In this document: positions 49,325-60,142 of the stretch, piece after piece
Layout: the number at the start of each line of letters is the position of its first letter
Position numbering within the stretch: position 1 is the stretch's first letter
Assembly: GCF_021134715.1 (NCBI RefSeq)
Contig: NC_060017.1
Coordinates: 6,324,001-6,388,000 of the forward strand
DNA: 64,000 nt
Reading direction: 5' to 3'
Origin: Daphnia pulex
Taxonomy: Eukaryota > Arthropoda > Branchiopoda > Diplostraca > Daphniidae
The notes under the pieces: model-generated
Told to the model about the DNA's origin: nothing
The model's database searches: none
What the model saw: the letters and a program-made list of their open reading frames with translations, nothing else
Made by a program: the position numbers and the translations under genes

Positions 49325-50122
49325 TCAGCCTAGGGAATAATCAAAAGGCAAAAAGTGGCGGCAAACAGAAGCCATGCATTGGCAGACTGTTCCGCCGCTC
49401 CATCCGTCCGGCACACCCTGGATGGGTTCAATACCTCCACCGTAATCAAACGTCAATTCCGTGAGGGCAGAAATATTTCGTCGTGCAAAGAGGCACAGTT
49501 TAGGGACGACAGTGTCCGTACGAACAGGAACAATCAAAAGGTTGGGATCGCACGAATGATTAATGTATCGACCAATATTACCGATGGAAGAAGGGTCGAT
49601 GTATGTGAGGGTCGGGCAATTCTCCTTGCCAAAATGCTCTCGCAGGGCAAAGATGTAATTCCGACGACCCAACTCCTTTTGAAAGGCGTATCTTCGTCGG
49701 GCCTCTTCTGCTCCGATAACTTCTCCAGCGTACTCGCAAACAAACGCACCTTTCAACAGATCCACTTTGCAGTGTAAGCCGATTCCTTTTGGACCGGCAT
49801 CCATTAACGCGAGTCCCGCATGCGGTCCCTTTTGAACTAAACGATTCGAGCACTTGGATTCGCATTGGCAATTAACATGACACTCATAAATCAGGTCAGG
49901 TGGATTGTCCGAATCCGTCAAACCACCACCGGAATAGTAAAAAGGCATTCTGTTTCTAACACAACCGCAATGGACACCGCAAGCCCCAGAGCACGCACAC
50001 CCTTCGAACTGCTCCGAAAACATCACTTCGGCGACGCCACGTCCGGAAATATTCACAGGTGTATACAACAAATCCTCATCTACATGTTCGTAATCATCTC
50101 GTATTTCCACTTCTAAATCCAT
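49325..50122 (-). CDS. SETMAR-type histone-lysine N-methyltransferase (pre-SET, SET, post-SET)
   Basis: The product is predicted to methylate histone lysines in the nucleus. From the N-terminus, a pre-SET zinc cluster is visible (CACSGACGVHCGC and YECHVNCQCESKC). The SET core follows (VCEYAGEVIGAEEA, INHSCDPNLLIVPVR and LTFDYGGG), and then a post-SET CQCMASVC. The run PNLLIVPVRTDTVVPKLCLF matches the SET part of vertebrate SETMAR best in my reading. There is no mariner transposase domain; the protein ends FDYSLG at TGA 49325-49327. I chose ATG 50122 because it sits in GCCATGG and because a 65-nt intron (50161-50225) probably removes the two upstream in-frame Met codons (50206, 50179). With the alternative start the protein is 28 aa longer. 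The distance from the TRABD stop codon is only 130 nt. Confidence 0.85.
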   Translation of the reverse strand: MDLEVEIRDDYEHVDEDLLYTPVNISGRGVAEVMFSEQFEGCACSGACGVHCGCVRNRMPFYYSGGGLTDSDNPPDLIYECHVNCQCESKCSNRLVQKGPHAGLALMDAGPKGIGLHCKVDLLKGAFVCEYAGEVIGAEEARRRYAFQKELGRRNYIFALREHFGKENCPTLTYIDPSSIGNIGRYINHSCDPNLLIVPVRTDTVVPKLCLFARRNISALTELTFDYGGGIEPIQGVPDGWSGGTVCQCMASVCRHFLPFDYSLG

Positions 50123-50160
50123 GGCCAAACCCAAAACACAAACCTTTTCTAAAAAATCGA

Positions 50161-50225
50161 CTAAAAACAGAAAAGACATTTTGTTAGCAACTATCGAATA
50201 GTACATAAACGTGTGTTCAGTTTAC
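50161..50225 (-). other. Intron bridging TRABD 3' end and SETMAR-type 5' leader
   Basis: On the minus strand TTTTCAG|gtaaac (donor at 50225) and tcttttctgtttttag|TCG (acceptor at 50161) delimit 65 nt, the usual intron size here. The upstream exon is the last TRABD coding exon plus 26 nt. The downstream exon is the SETMAR-type leader. In the spliced frame a TAG precedes the SETMAR ORF, so there is no fusion protein. Confidence 0.5.
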
Positions 50226-50251
50226 CTGAAAATGGAATTTTGTCCTAATTC

Positions 50252-52724
50252 CTAACGCGAAAAGATGTATTGACGAATGGAAGATAAATCGATTACGTTT
50301 AAACGGGAAGGAAGAACCTTGGGGATAACCTTGTAACATCCGTAGCACGCAATGCTCAACATGGACAATTTGAATGAGACAACAAATACACGACTCGCCA
50401 TCGTCTGGGGCGGAATACTGTAAAACGAAAGAAAAATTGATCAAACAGAAAACCTTTCAAACTCGTACAACGAATATTACCTCATAACTTTTCTTACGTC
50501 GCTCTCGGAAACCTTCCCGAAGTAACGAGAAATTCCAGCAATATGTCCGATACCAACAACACCCACGACTGTCGGTGGTTCATTCAACTGAGAATTGGAA
50601 CGGGCCTCGGAGGCGGCATCCGCAGCTGCCAGTTGCAGTGAATGAGCCAAGCAGAGGTCTCTTTCTTGGACGAAAACCCGACTGAGTGGAGGAAATTCAC
50701 CAGTCATCTCTTCTAGCATCTCTTCAAGAAGATCTTTTTGTTTACAGCGCTCCACTTCTTCTGCGCTGATAGGTCCTCGATTGAGGAGTAAGTGCCAAAC
50801 CAACTTAGCTTTCTGCCACAGCGATAGGGCAGCCAAAGCACGATGAAGAGTCACATGAATTGGCCGATCGCCCAAATGAATTCGACAGCCTTGAACATTA
50901 CGACCTTCGTGGTAGGCCCGGCGAAATTCACCACCTGGTGCCATTCCCAGCTGACGAGTCAAGTGTGCCGATGTAGATAAAAAGAGCAGATACAATGCGC
51001 CTTGAACAGCTCCATACTGCTTGATGGTCGACCTTACTTTTTCTAAAATGACGAAAGATATTTCTCAAATTAAATACATGAATCCAATTTTAGCGATTGT
51101 TTCGTTTAATTACCCATATTTAGGTTTTTAGCCTCTTCCAAAATGGTTTTCTCGTCAAAACGAAGAATATTGAGGCGAGAAACGCAGAGTTCGACGACAA
51201 CAACTCGAGGACGTGTCATGAGAATTGTCTGCAAGTAGGGGAAAAAAATATTTTATCAGACAAAAGAAAGACATTGAAAGTTTTTACCTTGGCAACATCT
51301 TCCTGACTTTCCAGACTGAAATGAGCTGTTCCAACTAGATAAACTTTGACTCCGTCTTTACTGGTAAGCTGAGAGACTGTCTCCGGAAGTTTCATCAGCT
51401 GCTCGACCTCTGGATCAGAATTCGTTGTCTCATCATTCAAATGACCCTCATCGGAATCATTGGTCTTAACATTTTCAGACGGATCTTCTACACCATTCAC
51501 AGATGTATTTTTCTCAACATTAAGAAGCTCTAAAACGAAAAAAATAAGACAAATAAAATAAAATTTTGTCATTCCCGTTACTTGGAAAGCTGTACCCTGA
51601 TGTATCGAGGAAGAAATCTCATTCACTATTTCTTCATTTGGTTCCTTATCTGATACGCTATTATCCTTTAATAAATCACTTTGTTTTAGCACACCATTTC
51701 CTGTTGGCAAAACACTCTTTTCCGGCACAGCCTCAATAGGTTCTAAATATGACATCAAAGTTTATTATTGGTTTCTATTTAACATTTTGGGAAATTGCAC
51801 CTTGGTTTAGCTGAAGTGCAATAGAAGTGTTCATTAAAACTTCCACGGAAGAATCTCCTTCGGAGACAGGTAGAATACTATCTTCTGCCTCAACATGCTG
51901 ATTAAGCTCTAAATAAGGGACACAAATAAGTAATAATTGAATGGAAATTTTGAAAATTTCTTCACCTTGATTTTCAGAAATAGATAATGCAGAATCATTA
52001 AGCTCAACAACACTTGTATCTAAACCTGCAGGAGGAAGGATATTGTCAGTTGATTCATGTTTTACCAAATCAGTGGGCTCTGATTAAAAACACTGTTAAG
52101 GTATGATAAGCATAAGTTATAATTTAAAATTTATTACCTTGATTTTCCGATGCAGACTTTATGGATTCATTCAAACATTCCATGTTGGAATCTGTGCCTA
52201 AAGTAGGTTGGGCATTGTCTTCTGACTCAATAATTTGTTGGCCTGATAAATAGACACAAAATTTTAGATCTGAACAAAATATTTCAAGTCATATATGGCT
52301 ACGTACCTGCATCAAAATCAGACTCCATAAATACCGAAATTTCATTTGGATCCAACTTTGAAGAAGACTGATTATCAAAATTAGGTTTGACAAACCCAGC
52401 ATTCAAAGGGTTTTGGGAGTCACCAGACTCTGATTGCACTTTGCTCAAATCTGCATCAGTGACGCTGATTCTTGTGCTCTCCAGTTGTGGCAACTTCAAA
52501 AGGCCTTCAACTTGTACGTAACTGTCATTGGCTGATTCATTAAGTGAGCTTTCAAGTTGGAGAGCAGGAGAGTATGCATCATTTGCATTCGCTACTTCAG
52601 CTGATTCAATGGTCAAATAATTTGGGCTGCTACAATCTTCAGCCTTGGTTGTCTGTTGGAGTGCTTGCTGCTCGTCGTCCAGGCTTGACGGGACGTTATC
52701 GATAGACTCGTTAGCTTTATCCAT
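50252..52724 (-). CDS. Trabd: TraB domain-containing protein (TRABD) with exon-repeat N-terminal extension
   Basis: TraB/TIKI/PrgY proteins carry two GX2H motifs. TRABD is reported on mitochondrial or other intracellular membranes. ATG 52724 starts MDKANESIDNVPSSLDD. An acidic, low-complexity N-terminal region of about 300 aa follows, built of several exons with phase 1 at both ends. The core begins VKVYLVGTAHFSLESQEDVAK (first GX2H, GTAH) and has VVVVELCVSRLNILRFDE, LGMAPGGEFRRAYHEG, GCRIHLGDRPIHVTLHRALA and VVGVVGIGHIAGISRYF (second GX2H, GIGH). After the last splice the frame reads SIPPQTMASRVFVVSF, a hydrophobic C-terminal anchor, and ends QYIFSR at TAG 50252-50254. Human TRABD is about 376 aa, so the extension makes this copy nearly twice as long. 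A SETMAR-type gene follows directly. Confidence 0.88.
51606..52246 (-). repeat. Tandem similar exons in TRABD (four phase-1/phase-1 exons)
   Basis: Four consecutive exons (about 52140-52245, 51966-52079, 51802-51911, 51606-51742) each start after one codon base and end after NQ- or HQ-G. Their ends read ASENQ, SISENQ, LQLNQ and SIHQG, and the middles share D/N-x-x-LP and acidic runs. All can be removed without changing the frame. Confidence 0.6.
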
Positions 52725-54437
52725 TTTTTGGAAGGTTCGGCTTTAGTTTCTGGTGGAGAAAACTGTCAATAATATCGAAATTAAGGTTTTCCCCGCCTAG
52801 ACAATATGTATAAGAAATTAACTGTACAGAAGACTGTCAATCACTTATTTGGTATGACATGACATTAATTACTTCACGTGCAGGATTTCTATAAATGGTT
52901 GAACGGACAACTGAACTGAAGGAATGACGTCGTCTGGATTTTCTTTGGCACAATAAAAGTTCGACATTGCCAGTTAGTTTATTTGATCAAAAAGCAATGC
53001 GACACTCGGCGGAAAATTTAAATTTTCAATCAAAAATTCACAGGTTGAAATTGGCTTGCTTTCTAGAAAATACTCGATCTGTTGCAAACTAATAATTAAT
53101 AATGCAGTGAAGCATCGGCTTTAATAGAATGTCGTTACACATTTTAACTTTTGGTTAAATCAACAGAAATCAAAGTCATAGTTTTCCATCCTAATCTGCG
53201 GATGAGCTTTCAGTTTGACTATTTTGACCTTTCAAAGAGAAAAAATAAGAAATGAATGTCTATAGAAAAAAAAGAAGGCTAAATAGAATAGCTGGGAACT
53301 CATCTAAACATTTGTTGAAAGTTTGAAAAAAGAGAAGCTAGCGTACGTGTCAAACTGATGTGGCGGACTCCCGCTGTTGGCCGGTTATTTGTAACAACAA
53401 CAAATACAGTACTGTTGGTATATACACACACACATACATATAGAAAAAATACACGGGGGTGGTCATTCCTCTTTCTTTTTTCTCTTTTTCTCTTAGCCCC
53501 CTTAGCTCTCGCTCCTTTCCCCCACTGCTTCTAGCCGTATCGAGTTTAACTTTGCGACCGCGGTCCGTGTCAATCACATCACGACATCACTGCCAGTCCG
53601 CGCTAAAAGCTTTTTCCCACAAGCTGACGAGTCAAAACGAGCGATTCATATATACACAGAGTATACACAGCGCACATACCAAAGAGACAATCTCTTTCCC
53701 CCTTCACCGCACCAAATGCGATGTGTATACACATGAAGCGAAAACCATCAACTACTGTCCATATACTTTTTACGTGAATGTGTATTGGCTCTCTCTCTGT
53801 ATAAAGACAATTGTAATGTACACACATCTGCGTCCACATCAGACACCGTGAACATTTCTTTTAGACAAAAAGTCAGATAGTCTCGTCCATTCACTGCGGA
53901 TGGAGGCAACTAGCCGTCAGTTGATGAAGAGGAAGTAGACCTTTCACAGCAACAAAACAGAAGGAGCATCGACTGACAAAACATTACGACACGTCGAAAA
54001 TGGATAAACAAAAGCGAAAAACAACGTCCGCAGCATGAATGAATTCGAATAACTCGTTTGATTTTTACTTTCCAACATGCACATAAAAATCGTTTTCATT
54101 TTGTTTCGATTAATTTCAATCCTAATTTTTTAAATTGAGCTGAAATTAGTCCATTGAAAGTGATATTGTGACCGCAACTATTGGCTCACATACCGCCTTC
54201 TATCTGTCTATCCTGCCAGGATTGGACGACATGGAAACATGTGGCGATGAGAGAACGAGAAGACAGGACCAATCAGAGAAGCCTGGTGGGCGAACGGCAG
54301 CCAGTGAGAGATCAGCTGGATGCTGTGCTTGCGATATCCCAACAGCAGTAAAACACGACTCTAGTCTTCTTGCCACTGAAGCGGCTAAACTCCACCGAGC
54401 GCGCAGATCAAGCCCACCACCGGGGGTTTAAAAGGAG
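52725..54437. other. Divergent upstream region of TRABD and the Dmrt93B-like gene
   Basis: No supported ORF. The 53400-53460 stretch holds CA/TA microsatellite-like runs, and the 53640-53830 stretch has several TATACAC-type words. The region 53500-54430 probably holds the promoter and 5' UTR of the Dmrt gene. No consensus TATA box was seen at a suitable distance. Confidence 0.4.
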
Positions 54438-55924
54438 ATGGTTCCAGTGTCATTCCGAGTTAGACGTCGTTTAGTGGAGATGGAAACTAGCAGCAGCAAT
54501 AAGTCACTGATGGCTATGCATCACGGTTCATCCGGTAATGGCAGCGGGGCAGCTTTGCGGAGGCCGAAATGCGCTCGATGTCGCAATCACGGAGTCATTT
54601 CTTGGTTGAAGGGACACAAACGCCACTGCCGCTTCAAAGATTGTCTCTGCGTCAAGTGTAATTTGATCGCCGAGAGACAACGGGTCATGGCCGCTCAGGT
54701 AAATCTCTGCATTTTAGAAAAATAAACAATTCCTTTTTAAATTTTTGTTTTTGGAAAATTATATAGGTAGCACTCAAACGACAACAAGCGACGGAAGACG
54801 CAATTGCTCTTGGATTGCGCTCTGTCGCCAGTGGAACTAGGATGCCTTTCTTACCACCTGGGCCCATCTTCGGAGGACGAGATTCACCTAAGAAAGAGGA
54901 ACTGATGGACGAATCAATGTACAATTCTGGTAATAATCCTGACATTCGAATCATGATAAAAATGTTTGACTAACCTTGAAATGTTAACTCTCCAAAAGGT
55001 TCAGATGACGAGGAGTTGAGATGCATCGGTCAAGAACACCAACAGCGAACAGTGGAGAAGGTATTGAATTTGGCAATCAACAACAACGACGATCCGACGA
55101 ACATGGAGCCTTCATCGGGAACTGTTAAGGATCGGGCGGTTCAGCATCACGGCTCTCTTGACATGTTAACCCGAGTTTTCCCGTTTCACCCGAAGAATGC
55201 AGTAGAAAGCGCACTGGAAACTTGCGGTGGGGATGTCGCTAAAGCTGTCCAGCAATTGGTTGGACATCAACCGCAACAACATCAGTCATCGTCAGGTGTC
55301 ATCACGACAAGCTGTTCCGAGGAAGTACCGATGATGGCATCAAATCAAAAGACAACTACCGCCGGTGGTAACTTGTTGATGGCAACAACCGGATCCAATA
55401 AATCCGCTTTCTTACCAACGTCCTCATCGTCATCCAATTTAATGTCAGTTCCAGTAACATCATCTCCCAATCGCCCTATATTCGCTCCAACATCTTCGTC
55501 AGCATCCATGGCCTACCCATCAGCCTTGCGGATGATGTCTTCCTATCCGACGGCAGCTGGGATGATGTCATTTTTGCATCCATCGGCTTATTTCGCGGCT
55601 GCCGCCTCTGCAGCCGCAGCTGCGGCCAGCAGTCCTCACTCGTACCCGTGGCTTTTCCCCAATCATTACAGGCCATCGGCTCTTGTCACACCGCAACATC
55701 ACCAGTTCCAACATCTCTGCTTGCCCGGATGTTCTGTATGCCCCATTTCAACATCGGCCGGAACATCATCTTCGTCTTCCTCACCTGGCGAAAGCTCTTC
55801 CTGCAATCTCAACAGCAACAAAGCGCCAACTCTGACGCTGGCATCATCGTCGCCGGAAGACATGTTCAAAAGTAATCTTGGCAGAAATAAAGAATTATTG
55901 TTCCAACACAGCAATAACCTTTGA
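54438..55924 (+). CDS. Dmrt93B: DM-domain transcription factor, Dmrt93B-like (DM + DMA domains), three exons
   Basis: DMRT proteins bind DNA by an intertwined zinc module and act in sexual or neural development. The DM domain spans [20 protein letters not shown] to [12 protein letters not shown], with all Cys and His ligands present. After the splice (54698 to 54767) come [20 protein letters not shown] and [10 protein letters not shown]. Exon 3 starts at 54999. It contains a DMA domain ([33 protein letters not shown]) and a Ser-rich and Ala-rich tail. The AIAL stretch and PPGPIF favour the 93B group over 99B or 11E, but I cannot align families here. The start is ATG 54438; METSSS at 54480 is an alternative. 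TGA is at 55922-55924. Confidence 0.85.
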
Positions 55925-56053
55925 TTTGTTTTTTACATTTTTCACGTCTCATTTACTGGCTGACTAGCCAATGTCTGTAATTTGATACTTGATCATTTAA
56001 TATTAGTGGCTATACTTCATTCGTTCACTTCTGTTCATTCTGATGAGATACAC

Positions 56054-56059
56054 AATAAA
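56054..56059 (+). terminator. Poly(A) signal AATAAA of the Dmrt93B-like gene
   Basis: AATAAA 130 nt after the stop codon, sense strand. Confidence 0.45.
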
Positions 56060-58036
56060 ATGCAATACATGCAATCAAATCACCAAACTTATTTGTTTCT
56101 TGCTATACCCTCAACATAAACATTAATTGATCACTTGACGGAATACTAGGAAATTAGCAGGAAAATGTTCAAATTAGACACTGTCTTATTATACAATTCC
56201 GGGAAAGAGATACTCTTGTCCGCTTTTAGCCAACGTGTGTTTCTGTTGAGGAGACGATATGGCGGCTGTTTGTTGTTGCCGGTGCAATATTTGAGTTGTA
56301 GCTGCTTCTACCGCTGTGCGCTGTCGAGGCAAGAAGGTGAGAGGTCGTTCCATGTCGACAAGTGTTTTATGAAACGATAAAAAACCCCGAAGAAAAGAAA
56401 AGACACTCGTCCTTCTCACTTCAAAAAGAGTTTTATTTTCCCCCCAACCAATATAGAACATGGTGGTGGCTTTCCAGGACAACAAGACTCGAATCTGTCA
56501 GACTCCAACGTGGGTCGACGGGCCAAAGCAGAAAATATAATACAGCGAGGCATCAAAGAAAAAAGAGATATAGGCGAAGAAGAAATACAAGTCGACTGAG
56601 GCTGCCTGCTGACCTCACCAGCCAGCAGAGGTTAATGGAGTCGAGACAGGGGGATAACTACCACAAACTGTCACTTAGTGCTGCTGCCGTGCCTTGTATA
56701 CATACATACAGAAGAAAACATCGAAAGCGTCTCACAAAACCCTGTTCTCTCCTTTTTTTCTTTCTTTCTTCATGTTTTCTGTCTTGTTATTCATTTGTTT
56801 TTGTTTTGCTTAGGGTTTTTTTTTATTTGCTCCGTGATGGCCGCCTCCCTGTCTGTTCTCAGAAAGGAGAGAACTCCCCACACGTTTCGAGCTAATATAA
56901 GGCCTAAAGCTAAATAGCCGCTTGGGTGATGGAATAAACAACTAACAATTTACAGAAGTGACTCATAATTAACTATCGTACACAGTACTTAGTCCTACTA
57001 AGTACCCATATAAGTTGTCAAAAGTTGAATATTTGATCGCGAAAATGTGTTAAAATTCAGCGCTATCAATTTCCAATATTTCACTCTGAATATTTGTTTT
57101 GAATTAAAAGGCGTTCTCGTATTGTTTAAGAGTTCACAGAAAATAATAACATAAGTGTCACCCAACCAAAAATAATAAAAAAAAAACAGCCGGTCCAGTT
57201 TGGTCGGTGACTAGCGCGCGTGCATGATGTTTTCGAAAAGTTTTCAAACCGAAGCTGGAAAATATGAGTCAAATGGAAGCCGAAGGGGTATTGTATTATA
57301 TAGTCCTGGTACAAACACGTCCTGTAATATACCACGGCTGTATATAATATGAGTGTGTGGTAGAGTGCTCACGCCATTTGAGTTTTGTTGTGACGCGCTT
57401 CTTATGCATTTCCGCATTTTCTGCCGAGGACGGCACGACGAGTTCCGAAACGCAATATGATGTTTTCCCGTTTGTCGGACTCGTCAGAGTCCAAAGGTCA
57501 TCGGTTCTCTTAAGTTTTAAGCTTTAGCGGTACGTTTGCCTGTTCCATCTGTCCTTTTTTTTCCCTTTGTCTCTTTTACATCAGCCGCAGCTTCAGTCTC
57601 CGATTCCGACGTCTTCAGCCGACGCGGAAGAAGAAGTACACCAACTGTATAGAACAACAGAAAGTACGTATGCAATCCTGCCTACAAAACAGTTGAAAGT
57701 ATGTACAAAAACAAAAAAAATAGCGCAATAAGCGGAAAAGTCAAAGAGTTTGTCGCCTTCCGGTCGATCAGCCGAGTCAAAAGGATCGAGAGCTATTTAG
57801 GAAAATAAAAAAGAGATAATAATGGATCGGTCATTTGAGTGTGACGAGGGCGTCGGGTCTCTATTTATTACGAAAACCTCATCTTCGTGAAGGAATCAAT
57901 AGTCGAATGGGTCAACAAAATAAGAATGGATCCCGTAATAGAGCGAAAGCAAACCCGTTAGTCTATTGACATTGACTGCGCATTGTGTATATGCCTATCC
58001 TAATAAAAACACCCTCGCGCGCCCACTGTTCTTTTA

Positions 58037-58060
58037 ACTAACTAACTAACCAACTAACTG
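58037..58060. repeat. Short tandem ACTA/ACCA repeat
   Basis: AACTAACTAACTAACCAACTAACT is a six-copy 4-bp repeat with one variant unit, seen directly. Confidence 0.8.
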
Positions 58061-60064
58061 TATAGCCACGAGAAAACGGTAAACTGATATTGCAAACGCC
58101 GCAAAGGGACGCCTAGCAAACAAGAGTGATCGATATTAGGGCCTAATAACACATTTGGATATAGAGACGACTTATTTGCCTTATTCCTTCTGTTTTATTT
58201 GATTCCCCCTTTGCCACCAATGGAGGATATAGCTTTCTTCCGCTTACAGTATATGGGTTATTGACGTACAGATATATATTATGTGTGTGTGTTTGCACAT
58301 TTATGAGTCTAACTGACCGCTTGTGGATTCGGGATCAAATTTCAAAGATGTGCAAACTGACAAAAAGGAATGGAAAATATATAGCCCTCGTGTCCATCCG
58401 CATCACTATATCGCCCAGCTGGACATTTCCCCCCATCTATTATACCACTGTGTATATACTATCCGTCGTTCCTATTGACTGCATGAGAAGGCTATATACA
58501 TCCTCTGTCAAAAGTGTCAGCACTCTATATGGGGTCGGCTCTCACTCTCTCTTTACCACCTACTGATCCTGCTGCGTCTTAACCCTTCTAAAAAAAAAGG
58601 TTAACATGTCACCATTTCATGAAGCAAAGCTAATATAGCTAAACTCTTGTTTCATTTCTATACAGCGAAGTAATTTTAATTTCACACGGAAATTTAAAAA
58701 AATGAATAAACTGGCTGTTTTTTTTTTAAATTCAAATCGAAGCAGAAATATGCAGCGCGTGTTTTTAAATCTTTTTTTCACAACAAATAGAACCGGTATA
58801 TTTTTTTATTGAGCATACGAGTTTCGCAATGACTTTAGGATTTCACGGTCAAATAACCGCTTTAGGAAAACAAAAAAAAAACGCGATAACCTTCGCAAAC
58901 AAGTTTTTATGCTTGGCAATCGACATTGTATTTAAACCATCTTTTGTTTTCTTGTTTCACTTTCACACACCCCTGTTACTTTTTACTGTTAGCCTTTAGC
59001 TGTGTTCATCGTCATCTTCGGGAAGAAAATTAAACGACTGCCGTTTCCCTGGTCAAACCTTAATGTTATCATTGTTAAATTAATTCAGAACTTTCCATTT
59101 TAACTAGAAACTGATTTTGGAAAGACTTATTTTTCATCCAAATATTCTGAAAAGGAATCTTATGTTTCTTATACGGTAGTCGATTGTGACGATTGTTTAT
59201 CCCATTTATGGGAACGAGTAAGCTCACTCGTGCCAAAGTCATGGTCAAGATTCCGTTTTGCAGTTGGAATAGGATAACCTTCGAAACTAGTTTCAAGCGG
59301 CGATAACGTTTATGTATATGGCATATCGTTTCTAAACTAGTTGTCAAAGACACCACACCCAATTTCTCGACGTTTCCTATTGCTAATTTAAAAACCTGGG
59401 TTCACTGATCTTTCCAAAAAAATAAATTTTAAAGTTAAACTTTTTTTTTGAACTCACGCGATAGGATATATGGCTACATCACGAGGTTGATCAAACTTAA
59501 TTCCTTCTTTGATTGAGCCTACCATATAGAGCACAACTTATAAGTTATAATGTAGCTGCAGTGATCAATCAGTGCTGTCACATTTTCTTCTCTGAAACTA
59601 CTCCGAACTTTATAACTTTAATGCGGTGTCGAGTTCACCTCACAAAATTTACATAGTTCAACTGATCGTATAATAAGAGGATTTTTGTTCCCTTGTTTAT
59701 CTAAGGCCGGTCGAATTTAACGCTATTCAAATTACGTCAGGCCTATAGCGTGTTTCCCCAGATGTGCTTACAAAGTCTTGCCGACTTCACCCGACTTCAT
59801 CTAAGATGTATTTGGTGACAGTAACAAATGGGCGTGGTCCTTGGAAATAACTAGAAGCAGGAAGCACTGTAGTGTGTACACATTGACTACGATTGTTGTA
59901 TGTCATATCAATTTCAAGGATATTCTTCTCTAGCTGCTATCAAGCGTCAAACAGCGAAATCAACATACGAAAGTGGAGATGAGAATTACAGGAAAGCACC
60001 TTTGGAACTTTTCCCAAAAAAAGATTTTGATTCGCTTCTCGCCTTTGGCTAAATTTTGATCGCA

Positions 60065-60072
60065 TATAAAAG
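60065..60072 (+). promoter_or_regulatory. TATA box of the Ala/Val/Pro-repeat gene
   Basis: TATAAAAG is a perfect consensus 78 bp before the ATG at 60143, which predicts a start near 60095 and a leader of about 48 nt. Confidence 0.65.
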
Positions 60073-60142
60073 AACGACCGAGAATCCAGCTCATCACTTG
60101 CTCATCGCAGCTTCGTCTTGTCGTTCAACAACCGACATCGCC

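Larger units (their letters stand above)
55925..60064. other. Long gene-poor region downstream of the Dmrt gene
   Basis: About 4.1 kb with no gene I can support. There is a short tandem ACTA-type repeat at about 58037-58060, and an isolated GC-rich stretch near 57361-57460. Open frames such as 56362-56895 are low-complexity translations of noncoding DNA. Confidence 0.5.

Noticed and set aside
50123-50206. Upstream Met codons (50206, 50179) as SETMAR-type start
   Set aside because: Both are inside the likely intron 50161-50225, and ATG 50122 has a better context; kept only as an alternative.
53459-53851. 130-aa plus-strand frame upstream of the Dmrt gene
   Set aside because: Ser/Leu/His-rich translation of pyrimidine-rich and microsatellite DNA; not protein-like.
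56362-56895. 177-aa plus-strand frame
   Set aside because: Basic low-complexity translation that runs through a T-rich tract; no homology.
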